DNA of 64,000 bases. It comes from JBCBDX01 sp039815825 (lineage in GTDB: Bacteria; Pseudomonadota; Alphaproteobacteria; Rhizobiales; Rhizobiaceae). The translations under genes and the position numbers were made by a program. Of this stretch, positions 42,920 through 51,567 are shown one piece after another (position 1 is the stretch's first letter; each line of letters opens with the position of its first letter). The notes beneath the pieces are model-generated. The model worked only from the letters and a program-made list of their open reading frames with translations. It had not been told where the DNA came from and searched no databases. The DNA is taken from the NCBI GenBank assembly GCA_039815825.1, contig JBCBYO010000005.1, positions 50,390 through 114,389 of the forward strand. Direction: 5' to 3'.

Positions 42920-44449
42920 ATGGCAGATGCGGTCGTCAATTTTAATTCAAACGACAATGAACCTGCCAAGCAGCTCTACCGTGAAGCACCGGGTAATATC
43001 GAAGCAGAGCAGGCGCTATTGGGCGCGATACTCGTCAATAATGACGCATTCTATCGCGTGTCGGACTTTTTAAAGCCTGAGCACTTTCTGGAACCGCTCC
43101 ACCGCAACATCTACAAGGTAGCAGGCGATCAAATACGGCTGGGTAAAACCTCCAATCCCGTGACAATCAAGACCTTCCTACCTGCGGAAGAAAAGATCGG
43201 CGACATTACGGTCGCGGCTTATTTGGCACGCTTGGCGGCGGAAGCCGTAACGATCATCAACGCTGAAGATTATGGACGGGCCATTTATGATTTGGCGATC
43301 CGCCGTGCCCTTATCGGTATCGGTGAGGACATGGTCAACGAGGCCTATGATTCACCGGTTGAAGAAGGGCCTAATGATCAAATTGAAAACGCTGAGAAGC
43401 GCCTGTTCGAATTGGCAGAAACCGGGCGCTATGATGGCGGCTTTCAACCCTTCACTGACGCCGTCAGCATGGCAATTGAGATGGCCAATGCAGCATTCCA
43501 GCGTGACGGACATCTATCGGGCATATCAACAGGCATCAATTCGCTGGATGCTCGCATGGGTGGGTTGCAGCCATCAGATTTGATCATACTTGCCGGACGC
43601 CCGGGTATGGGCAAAACCTCGCTTGCTACGAATATTGCCTACAATATCGCGGCAACCTATCGCGGTGAGCAACAATCCGACGGTTCCATGAAAGCAGTCG
43701 ATGGGGGCGTCGTGGGCTTCTACTCTTTGGAGATGAGTTCGGAGCAGTTGGCCACCCGTATTATTTCTGAGCAAACCGAGATTTCATCATCCAAAATCAG
43801 GCGCGGTGAAATAAACGAAGCTGATTTTGAAAAGCTCGCAATTTGTGCGGGCCAAATGGAGCGCACGCCTCTCTTTATCGACCAAACTGGTGGTATATCC
43901 ATCGCGCAATTGGCGGCACGGGCGCGGCGCTTGAAGCGCCAACGTGGTTTGGATGTGATGATCATCGACTATGTGCAGTTGATGACAGGCTCATCGGCCA
44001 AAGCGAGCCAAAACCGCGTACAAGAGATCACCGAAATTACCACGGGGCTCAAGGCGCTGGCCAAAGAGCTTAATGTGCCGATCATCGCCCTCTCCCAGCT
44101 TTCGCGTCAGGTGGAAAGCCGCGACGACAAACGGCCCCAACTGTCTGACCTTCGCGAATCCGGCTCAATTGAGCAGGATGCGGATGTGGTGCTGTTTGTG
44201 TATCGCGAAGAGTATTATGTGAAGAACGCCGAGCCGCGTCGGACATCAGAGGAAATCGCTGCCGACATCAAAACCGAGGAATATATTGCTTGGGAAGAAA
44301 AGATGGCGAAGGTCGAGGGAACGGCCGACGTTATTGTCGCCAAACAACGTCACGGCCCAACGGGCACCGTAAACCTTGGCTTCCAGGCCGAATACACACG
44401 CTTTTCAGACATCGTCGACGCAAACCGTTTGCCCGAGCAATTCGGGTAA
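42920..44449 (+). CDS. dnaB: Replicative DNA helicase
   Basis: The hexameric fork helicase, 509 residues. The N-terminal domain opens NIEAEQALLGAILVNNDAFYRVSDFLKPEHFLEPLHRNIY; the RecA-like domain has Walker A (AGRPGMGKTSLATNIA), the VVGFYSLEMSSEQLATRIISE block, Walker B (LDVMIIDYVQLM) and ALSQLSRQVESRDDKRPQLSDLRESGSIEQDAD with the arginine finger region. The ATG at 42920 has a GGAGGGA site and is preferred to an upstream in-frame ATG at 42824. Confidence 0.97.
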   Translation: MADAVVNFNSNDNEPAKQLYREAPGNIEAEQALLGAILVNNDAFYRVSDFLKPEHFLEPLHRNIYKVAGDQIRLGKTSNPVTIKTFLPAEEKIGDITVAAYLARLAAEAVTIINAEDYGRAIYDLAIRRALIGIGEDMVNEAYDSPVEEGPNDQIENAEKRLFELAETGRYDGGFQPFTDAVSMAIEMANAAFQRDGHLSGISTGINSLDARMGGLQPSDLIILAGRPGMGKTSLATNIAYNIAATYRGEQQSDGSMKAVDGGVVGFYSLEMSSEQLATRIISEQTEISSSKIRRGEINEADFEKLAICAGQMERTPLFIDQTGGISIAQLAARARRLKRQRGLDVMIIDYVQLMTGSSAKASQNRVQEITEITTGLKALAKELNVPIIALSQLSRQVESRDDKRPQLSDLRESGSIEQDADVVLFVYREEYYVKNAEPRRTSEEIAADIKTEEYIAWEEKMAKVEGTADVIVAKQRHGPTGTVNLGFQAEYTRFSDIVDANRLPEQFG

Positions 44450-44523
44450 CCACGCGCAGTCTTGTCATATCCATTTCACATGGATATGATGAGAACATAA
44501 AGCGAACATATATGGAGGCGATG

Positions 44524-44895
44524 ATGGATTTAAAAACGATCGGCGAAGCGTTAGTGGCGCATTGCAATGCGGGCACAGAGCGCGAGGCCTTAAAGACGCT
44601 TTATGCTGAAGACGCCGTTTCCGTGGAGCCAACAGCAATGGAAGAAGGCGGTTCAGCAGTCACCGAGGGCTTGGCAGGCATCAATGGCAAGCATGATTGG
44701 TGGGACAGTGCGATGGAGACACACTCTTTTCATGCTGACGGCCCCTACCCGCATGGCGATGATCGTTTTGCCGTAATCTTTGAAGCGGATGTGACGGACA
44801 AGGAAAAAGACCAGCGCTTTCAATTCAAGGAAGTCGCGGTTTATACCGTAGCTGACGGTAAAATCGTGAAGGAAGAATTCTTCTTCTCGATGTGA
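44524..44895 (+). CDS. SnoaL/NTF2-like fold small protein
   Basis: A 123-residue protein of the nuclear-transport-factor-2-like fold: MDLKTIGEALVAHCNAGTEREALKTLYAEDAVSVEPT is the typical first helix pair, followed by EGLAGINGKHDWWDSAME and strands ending VAVYTVADGKIVKEEFFF. Members are isomerases, cyclases or stress-associated proteins; nothing here fixes the activity. GGAGG lies five bases before the ATG at 44524; ATG at 44521 or 44512 is possible. It interrupts the usual dnaB-alr adjacency. Confidence 0.78.
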   Translation: MDLKTIGEALVAHCNAGTEREALKTLYAEDAVSVEPTAMEEGGSAVTEGLAGINGKHDWWDSAMETHSFHADGPYPHGDDRFAVIFEADVTDKEKDQRFQFKEVAVYTVADGKIVKEEFFFSM

Positions 44896-44921
44896 ACCAG
44901 GCTATTTGAGGCGGACGTTTT

Positions 44922-46025
44922 TTGAGCAGCGAAGAATTAGCGGGCGCGCGATTGAAGGTTGATCTCAGTACTATCGTCGCCAATTGGAAAGCGCTTGATG
45001 AGCGATCCCGGCCCGGTCGGGCGGGCGCGGTGGTCAAAGCCGATGCCTATGGCCTTGGTGCTGAAGACGTTGTGTCCGCGCTTTACCAAGCTGGTTGTGG
45101 AACCTTCTTCGTGGCTTTGCCGCAGGAAGCGGTGGTCGTTCGTCGACATGCGCCGGATACGGAAATTTACATTCTCAACGGCGTACATGCCGATGCGGTT
45201 GCCCTCATGGCCGAGCATAGGCTGCGACCCATTTTGGCGAGCGCTGAGCAAATTGCGCTTTGGCAACAAACAGGCGGGCTACCCTGCGGCATTCAGGTGG
45301 ACACGGGCATGAACCGCCTCGGTTTAAGCGTCGAAGAAGCCCTTTCATTGATCGGGAATTTGCCGGTGTTCTGCACACATATTATGAGCCACTTTGCTTG
45401 CGCCGATGATCCGTCACATCAGCTGAACCAACAACAGATTGAGTCATTTCAACCGGTTGCCGACTCGTTTTCAAATATTGATTCCAGCCTTTCAAATTCT
45501 GCTGGAACTTTAAGTGGCGGCGCTTTCGGCCATAACATGACGCGGCCCGGCATCGCACTTTATGGCGGGCGGGCGCTTTCTCATGGCGACAATCCCATGC
45601 AGGCGGCCGTGACGCTCGAGGCGCGGATCGTGCAAATCAGGCATGCCAAAGCAGGCACAAGCGTGTCCTATGGCGCAACCCATACTTTGACGCGCGACAG
45701 CAAGCTGGCTGTAGTTTCAGTTGGCTATGCCGACGGTTATCCGCGCGCCACCTCCGGTTCTGGCGTGCCTCTTCGAGCCTCCCAGCCCGAGGGCGCGAAG
45801 GCCTTCATCGGCGATCAATTTGTGCCCCTCGTTGGCCGCGTGACGATGGATTTGATGTGCTTTGATATCACCGATGTGCCCGAGGAAGCCTTGCGTTACG
45901 GTTGGCTTGAGTTGATTGGTCCCAACATCTCAGTCGATGAGGTGGCCGATACCGCCGGGACTATTGGCTATGAGATTTTGACCTCGCTCGGTCGGCGGTA
46001 TGCGCGGAGTTATGTTCATGCCTAA
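44922..46025 (+). CDS. alr: Alanine racemase
   Basis: A PLP enzyme making D-alanine for peptidoglycan. The 367-residue chain starts with TTG at 44922. Lys39 in VVKADAYGLG binds PLP; the second catalytic residue is the Tyr of SYGATHTL. QVDTGMNRLGLS and VGRVTMDLMCFDITD are conserved. Its last eight bases overlap the radA start. Confidence 0.95.
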   Translation: MSSEELAGARLKVDLSTIVANWKALDERSRPGRAGAVVKADAYGLGAEDVVSALYQAGCGTFFVALPQEAVVVRRHAPDTEIYILNGVHADAVALMAEHRLRPILASAEQIALWQQTGGLPCGIQVDTGMNRLGLSVEEALSLIGNLPVFCTHIMSHFACADDPSHQLNQQQIESFQPVADSFSNIDSSLSNSAGTLSGGAFGHNMTRPGIALYGGRALSHGDNPMQAAVTLEARIVQIRHAKAGTSVSYGATHTLTRDSKLAVVSVGYADGYPRATSGSGVPLRASQPEGAKAFIGDQFVPLVGRVTMDLMCFDITDVPEEALRYGWLELIGPNISVDEVADTAGTIGYEILTSLGRRYARSYVHA

Positions 46026-47418
46026 GACACGCACGGTTTTCGCGTGCCAGAATTGCGGCACGACTTATCCGCGTTGGGCAGGTAAGTGTGATGCCTGTGG
46101 CGAGTGGAACACCATTGTCGAAGACAGCCCTACTGCCGGTCTTGGCGGTGGGCCTGGTCGGCCGTTGAAAAAAGGCCGCGTCGTTGCGCTCACCACATTA
46201 GATGGCGACACAGAAGATGCGCCGCGCATCGTCTCGAAAGTGACGGAGCTGGATCGAGTCTCTGGTGGTGGCATTGTGCGCGGGTCCGCCGTTCTTCTGG
46301 GTGGCGAACCTGGTATCGGCAAATCAACGCTTCTGATGCAAGCGGCGGCGGCCTTAGCCCGCGCGGGGCACAGCGTTGTGTATGTGTCAGGAGAGGAAGC
46401 TGTGGCGCAGGTGCGCCTGCGTGCCCAGCGTCTGGGAGCGCATGACACATCGGTTCAACTGGCAGCGGAAACCAATGTCGAAGATATTCTAACCACGCTC
46501 GACGCCATGGAGAAACGGCCGGATCTGGTCATCCTTGATTCGGTCCAGACATTGTGGACTGACAGCGTGGAATCGACCCCCGGTACAGTCACGCAGGTCC
46601 GGGCTTCCGCCCAGGCGATGATCCGATACGCCAAACAAACCGGCGCTGCCGTTATCATGGTAGGCCATGTCACGAAGGAAGGCTCCATTGCCGGACCGCG
46701 TGTCGTTGAACATATGGTCGATGCGGTCATGCAGTTCGAAGGCGATGGCGCGCATCAATATCGTATCTTGCGGGCGCTGAAAAACCGGTTTGGACCAACC
46801 GATGAGATCGGTGTGTTTGAAATGATGAGTTCGGGCCTTCGGCAAGTGCCAAACCCATCGGAGCTGTTTCTGGGTGAAAGGGCGGCCGACGCGCCAGGGG
46901 CCGCTGTTTTTGCAGGGATGGAAGGTACGCGGCCGATTCTCGTTGAAATTCAGGCGCTTGTAGCGCCTACGTCACTTGGCACGCCTCGACGTGCGGTCGT
47001 TGGTTGGGAGAGCTCCCGCCTCGCTATGGTGATCGCAGTGCTCGAGGCGCATTGCGGGGTTCGCTTTGGCCAGCATGATGTTTATTTGAATGTTGCCGGC
47101 GGGTTTCGCATCACCGAGCCTGCTGCGGATATGGCGGTTGCCGCTGCGCTTATTTCATCGATCGCCGGGCAACCGCTGGCTAACAAGAGCGTGTATTTTG
47201 GGGAGGTCAGCCTCTCCGGCGCGCTTCGCGCCGTGCCCCACGCTGGCAACCGTTTGAAAGAAGCCGAAAAGCTCGGATTTGAAACTGCAATGGTACCAAC
47301 TGGTGGGCCAAAGACGGATCCACAGTCGATTGAGGTTTCCCAGTTGGAAAACCTCATTGATCTTGTCGCAAAGATTGCCGGTGGAAAACATTTGCAGTAT
47401 GAGGCCGACAATAATTGA
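46018..47418 (+). CDS. radA: DNA repair protein RadA (Sms)
   Basis: A RecA-related branch-migration helicase, 466 residues. A zinc finger (CQNCGTTYPRWAGKCDACGEW) at the N-terminus, Walker A GGEPGIGKSTLLMQ, the RadA-specific KNRFGPTDEIGVFEM motif and a C-terminal Lon-protease-like domain (GMEGTRPILVEIQALV...LNVAGGFRITEPAADMAVA) are all intact. The start is ATG 46018; ATG 46012 is an alternative. It overlaps alr by eight bases. Confidence 0.96.
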   Translation: MPKTRTVFACQNCGTTYPRWAGKCDACGEWNTIVEDSPTAGLGGGPGRPLKKGRVVALTTLDGDTEDAPRIVSKVTELDRVSGGGIVRGSAVLLGGEPGIGKSTLLMQAAAALARAGHSVVYVSGEEAVAQVRLRAQRLGAHDTSVQLAAETNVEDILTTLDAMEKRPDLVILDSVQTLWTDSVESTPGTVTQVRASAQAMIRYAKQTGAAVIMVGHVTKEGSIAGPRVVEHMVDAVMQFEGDGAHQYRILRALKNRFGPTDEIGVFEMMSSGLRQVPNPSELFLGERAADAPGAAVFAGMEGTRPILVEIQALVAPTSLGTPRRAVVGWESSRLAMVIAVLEAHCGVRFGQHDVYLNVAGGFRITEPAADMAVAAALISSIAGQPLANKSVYFGEVSLSGALRAVPHAGNRLKEAEKLGFETAMVPTGGPKTDPQSIEVSQLENLIDLVAKIAGGKHLQYEADNN

Positions 47419-47484
47419 GTTGTTGCGCATTTGTGACGAACAACACAGTGTTACATCGCGCGCCGCAGAGGACGTAAATCATTC

Positions 47485-48003
47485 ATGGCGATCACCATTC
47501 TTGACGGTATCTTCATCGCGTTGACCATCTTGTCAGCTGTGTTAGCGATGGTCCGCGGTTTTTCGCGCGAGGTGCTCTCGATCGCCTCATGGATTGCCGC
47601 CGCATTCGCTGCGCTTTATTTTTATCAAACTCTCACGCCTTTTGTTTCCCAATATATCAGCAATGAGTTGCTGGCGCAGTTGACGTCGGGAGGCACAATT
47701 TTCATCATCACGCTGATCATTGCCACACTCATAACTATGCGGATTGCTGATGTGATCGTGGACAGCCGGATCGGCCCGCTTGACCGGTCTTTGGGGTTTG
47801 TATTTGGCGCGGCGCGCGGTGTTATTGTCGTGGCGGTGGGCATTTGGTTTGCGGACTTCTTTGTTGGCGATCGCGAAATCGCCTGGATCGACCAAGCGAA
47901 GTCAAAACCATTTTTGAGCACTGTCGCGGAAAGCTTGAAGAACATGCTTCCGGAGAACCTGGACGGTGTCATCAGCAACCAAGAAGAAGGCACCGAAGCC
48001 TGA
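47485..48003 (+). CDS. cvpA: CvpA family inner-membrane protein
   Basis: A 172-residue CvpA protein with four membrane helices, starting MAITILDGIFIALTILSAVLAMVRGFSREVLSIASWIAAA. Conserved RGFSREVLS and GPLDRSLGFVFGAARGVIVV loops are present. E. coli cvpA is needed for colicin V production and bile resistance and lies upstream of purF, exactly as here. Its TGA overlaps the purF ATG. Confidence 0.93.
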   Translation: MAITILDGIFIALTILSAVLAMVRGFSREVLSIASWIAAAFAALYFYQTLTPFVSQYISNELLAQLTSGGTIFIITLIIATLITMRIADVIVDSRIGPLDRSLGFVFGAARGVIVVAVGIWFADFFVGDREIAWIDQAKSKPFLSTVAESLKNMLPENLDGVISNQEEGTEA

Positions 48004-49502
48004 TGGCCAATGCAATCGCCTCCAGCAACGCCTCGATGATCGACGAACTGGATGGCGATGCTCTCCACGAAGAATGTGGGGTTTTTGGGATTCTTGGCCA
48101 TGAAGACGCCGCAGCGCTCACGGCGCTGGGACTGCACGCGCTACAACATCGCGGGCAGGAAGCGGCGGGCATTGTTTCTTTTGATGGCCGCCAATTTCGT
48201 TCCGAACGGCGTATGGGCCTTGTTGGCGATCACTATACCGACCCTCAAACGCTCGCCCGATTGGCTGGGGAAATGTCCATTGGGCATGTACGCTATTCAA
48301 CGACCGGCGAGACAATTTTGCGGAACGTGCAACCGCTTTTTGCCGAGCTTAATGAGGGTGGCATTGCCATCGCGCACAATGGCAATTTCACCAATGGTTT
48401 AGCCCTACGCCGCCAATTGATTGCCGACGGTGCGATTTGCCAATCAACATCTGACACCGAAGTGGTGCTCCACTTGATTGCCAAATCCCGCCACGTGTCA
48501 TCTGCTGATCGTTTTGCTGATGCGATTTCCAAGATTGAAGGCGGCTATTCGATGCTGGCTTTAACGCGCACGAAGTTGATTGCGGCGCGAGATCCCACGG
48601 GCATACGCCCGCTGGTAATGGGTCGGCTAAACGGCAAACCCATATTCTGTTCTGAAACCTGTGCGCTCGACATCATAGGCGCCGAATACATCCGCGATGT
48701 CGAAAATGGCGAGATCATTATTTGCGAAAAGCAGATGGATGGTACCATCACCACCGAGTGCCGGAAAATGCAGAACCGGGCACCTGAGCGTCTTTGCCTG
48801 TTTGAATATGTCTACTTTGCGCGGCCTGATTCCACCGTTGGCGGGCGAAATGTCTACCAAACGCGCAAGGCAATGGGCTTTAACCTGGCAGACGAGGCAC
48901 CAGCAGACGCCGATGTTGTGGTGCCTGTTCCCGACGGGGGTACGCCTGCCGCCATTGGTTATGCGCAGCAAAGCGGCATTCCCTATGAGCTTGGCATCAT
49001 CCGAAACCACTATGTGGGACGTACCTTCATCGAGCCCACGCAGCACATTCGTGCGCTCGGCGTGAAGCTGAAACATTCGGCCAACCGGGAAGTGGTCAAC
49101 GGCAAGCGCATCGTGCTCGTCGACGATTCAATTGTGCGGGGCACGACATCGCTCAAGATTGTTCAGATGATGCGTGAAGCAGGGGCAACAGAGGTGCATT
49201 TCCGTGTCGCAAGTCCGCAGATTCATTTTCCAGACTTTTACGGGATCGACACCCCCGATCGCGATCAGCTGCTTGCTAATCAGCACGACACGCTCGAGGC
49301 CATGTGCGCAGCAATTGGCGCTGACTCGCTGAAATTTCTCTCAATCGACGGTCTGTACCGCGCGGTCGGTGGGCAGGCCCGCAACGATGCGAACCCGCAG
49401 TTTACAGACCACTATTTCACTGGTGACTACCCTACCCGACTGATCGATCAGGACGGTGAGGACAATGTGCGGAAACTGTCATTGTTAGCGTCATCGATAT
49501 AG
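48003..49502 (+). CDS. purF: Amidophosphoribosyltransferase
   Basis: First committed step of purine synthesis: PRPP plus glutamine to phosphoribosylamine. The 499-residue precursor has a 24-residue leader before the nucleophile Cys25 (EECGVFGILGHED), which must be exposed by propeptide removal, as in B. subtilis PurF. Glutaminase blocks LHALQHRGQEAAGIV and GHVRYSTTG, and the PRPP loop RIVLVDDSIVRGTT, are intact. Sharing one base with cvpA, it is translationally coupled. Confidence 0.97.
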   Translation: MANAIASSNASMIDELDGDALHEECGVFGILGHEDAAALTALGLHALQHRGQEAAGIVSFDGRQFRSERRMGLVGDHYTDPQTLARLAGEMSIGHVRYSTTGETILRNVQPLFAELNEGGIAIAHNGNFTNGLALRRQLIADGAICQSTSDTEVVLHLIAKSRHVSSADRFADAISKIEGGYSMLALTRTKLIAARDPTGIRPLVMGRLNGKPIFCSETCALDIIGAEYIRDVENGEIIICEKQMDGTITTECRKMQNRAPERLCLFEYVYFARPDSTVGGRNVYQTRKAMGFNLADEAPADADVVVPVPDGGTPAAIGYAQQSGIPYELGIIRNHYVGRTFIEPTQHIRALGVKLKHSANREVVNGKRIVLVDDSIVRGTTSLKIVQMMREAGATEVHFRVASPQIHFPDFYGIDTPDRDQLLANQHDTLEAMCAAIGADSLKFLSIDGLYRAVGGQARNDANPQFTDHYFTGDYPTRLIDQDGEDNVRKLSLLASSI

Positions 49503-49517
49503 AATTGATTTTATCTT

Positions 49518-50273
49518 ATGGCTGAAATCCCCGACCTTTCTAACCGCATAGCGCTGGTTACCGGTGCATCGCGCGGCATTGGCTATCAGTTGGCGCTTCA
49601 ACTGGCCAAAGCTGGTGCCCATGTGGTTGCTGTCGCGCGGACTGTCGGCGGCCTTGAAGAACTTGATGACAAGATAAAGGCCGAGGGCGGCGAGGCCACG
49701 CTCGTCCCGCTGGATATTAAAGACTACGAGGCGCTCGACAGGCTGGGTGCGGCTCTGAACGAGCGATTTGGCAGGCTGGATATCCTGGTGCTCAATGCGG
49801 GGATTTTGGGCAACGTGACCCCGATCCACCAAGACAAGCCGAAAACGTTTGAAGACGTAATGGCGGTCAATGTGACAGCCAACTGGCGGATGATCCGCTC
49901 ATTTGCCCCGCTTCTTCGCATGTCTGATGCAGCCCGTGTGATTGGTATTTCTTCCAGCGTGGCGCACAAGGTCAAACCATTCTGGGGCGGCTATTCGGCG
50001 TCAAAGGCCGCATTTGAGAGCCTGCTTCGTATGTGGGCCGCCGAGACGGCTAAAACCAATATGCGGATTAACTGCGTTAATCCCGGCGCGACACGCACTC
50101 ACATGCGCGCGCAAGCCATGCCGGGCGAGGATCCTGCATCATTAAACACTGCGGAACAAACCGCCGCTCAAATCGTTCACATGGCTGGGCTGGACGTAGC
50201 GCACACAGGTGCGATCTACGACGTGCCAACCGGTCAGTGGATGAAGAGCGAACTGCCTCAACCGTTGGTGTGA
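49518..50273 (+). CDS. SDR family oxidoreductase
   Basis: A 251-residue classical short-chain dehydrogenase: TGASRGIGYQLA (about 16-27), LVLNAGILGNVTP, IGISSSVAHK with the active-site Ser and YSASKAAFESL with Tyr and Lys. VNPGATRTHMRAQAMPGEDP precedes the variable substrate lid. Specific substrate unknown. It follows purF by 15 bp, an arrangement widespread in Rhizobiales, and its last 16 bases overlap the end of the convergent GT87 gene. Confidence 0.88.
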   Translation: MAEIPDLSNRIALVTGASRGIGYQLALQLAKAGAHVVAVARTVGGLEELDDKIKAEGGEATLVPLDIKDYEALDRLGAALNERFGRLDILVLNAGILGNVTPIHQDKPKTFEDVMAVNVTANWRMIRSFAPLLRMSDAARVIGISSSVAHKVKPFWGGYSASKAAFESLLRMWAAETAKTNMRINCVNPGATRTHMRAQAMPGEDPASLNTAEQTAAQIVHMAGLDVAHTGAIYDVPTGQWMKSELPQPLV

Positions 50274-51442
50274 CGGCGCGGTCTTTGCAAACCGGTTGCA
50301 GCAAATGTAATAGCCGCTAGAGCAACGATGACTACGCTGTAGGGAAACGCATCTAGTCCCGGCACGATCGCAAAAAGCGCGGGCCACGAAAGAAGTATAG
50401 CCATCGAAACGTTCACAGGCGACCAAGAAAAACGTTGCGTCGACGCTATAACCATGGCGCAGATGGGTACGAAAATCGTTTGGTCGTAAATCATGTTGTG
50501 TGGTGCGATGATAAAGCTCGCCAAGACTGCAAATGCAGCGCAAAGGGCAAGTGGAGCACGAACCCTCGTCAATGCTGCCATTACGAGGGTCGCTGAAACA
50601 GCCCACAAAAACAGTATCGGAGCTGACATTGCGTCCCAACCCCAATAGCGTAGAAAGCCGCTGATATTGCCCATCTTTGCGAATAGGTGCAGCTGCTCTG
50701 CGTGATTGTCAGTATACCCGTTGGCGGCCGATTTGATCATCGCAAACCAAGGTTCAAGACCATAAATGGCGACGGACATGATAAACAAAAGCGCGGCTGT
50801 CAGACCGGCGACCCCAATTACCCGCCAACGCCGTTCAATCGCGAGAAAAACCGGGATCAAAAGCCACAAGTGAGGCTTTATCGTTAGTAGACCGATCGCG
50901 ACACCGGCCTGCCAATCCCCGCGCACATTGTTTCGGTTCAAGCCAACCAACGCAAAGGCCAGCAATGCGGCCATCAAGAAGCCTGTCTGACCGGAATGCC
51001 AGTGAAAGGCGATCGCTGGCACGGTTGCAGCGAGCAACCAGTGTTGCCACCGCGTCATCCAAGACCGCATCGCCACCATGTAAAGGCCAAAACCGGCTAC
51101 CAACCACAAGCCTCTTGCCCATTGAAACGGCATCGCCGCTAGCGGTTCATGGAGCAGCAAAAATGTTGGCGGATAAAACCAGCCATAACCAGCAGGCGCA
51201 CCAGGAAAAATGGCGCCATAGGCGGTACGAAACGCGGCCAAATCATAGGCACTCTGTGCGTTTTGAGCGGCAGCCATGGACCCGGCGACATAGAAAGCAG
51301 AGAAGTCAGATAGCGTTTCAGCATAGTGGGTGACAAAACCCACTAGCGACATCAACGCAAAGACCATGCATATAATCGCCGTTATTTTGGTGCGATCGTA
51401 GGCGGCCGTTTCGGTGATTTGACCGATGTGCGTTGATGACAC
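50258..51442 (-). CDS. Glycosyltransferase family 87 membrane protein
   Basis: A 394-residue membrane protein with about ten helices. After the first helix comes SDFSAFYVAGSMAAAQNAQSAYDLAAF and GYGWFYPPTFLLLHEPLA, the DUF2029/GT87 pattern of polyprenyl-phosphate-sugar-dependent mannosyltransferases. The acceptor is unknown (lipid or cell-surface glycan). GTG start at 51442. It is divergent from the acyl-ACP-synthetase-like gene and antisense-overlaps the SDR stop. Confidence 0.82.
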   Translation of the reverse strand: MSSTHIGQITETAAYDRTKITAIICMVFALMSLVGFVTHYAETLSDFSAFYVAGSMAAAQNAQSAYDLAAFRTAYGAIFPGAPAGYGWFYPPTFLLLHEPLAAMPFQWARGLWLVAGFGLYMVAMRSWMTRWQHWLLAATVPAIAFHWHSGQTGFLMAALLAFALVGLNRNNVRGDWQAGVAIGLLTIKPHLWLLIPVFLAIERRWRVIGVAGLTAALLFIMSVAIYGLEPWFAMIKSAANGYTDNHAEQLHLFAKMGNISGFLRYWGWDAMSAPILFLWAVSATLVMAALTRVRAPLALCAAFAVLASFIIAPHNMIYDQTIFVPICAMVIASTQRFSWSPVNVSMAILLSWPALFAIVPGLDAFPYSVVIVALAAITFAATGLQRPRRHTNG

Positions 51443-51567
51443 TGTATCGTTCCGGTTTGCGTTTCTTAAAGCCTAACCGACAAGCCTTGGAGAAGCGTTA
51501 AACGCACCTTGTGTTATCTTGGGTGACCGATATTCTGTGTATCTCGCATGAATTTTGGGAGGAATTT

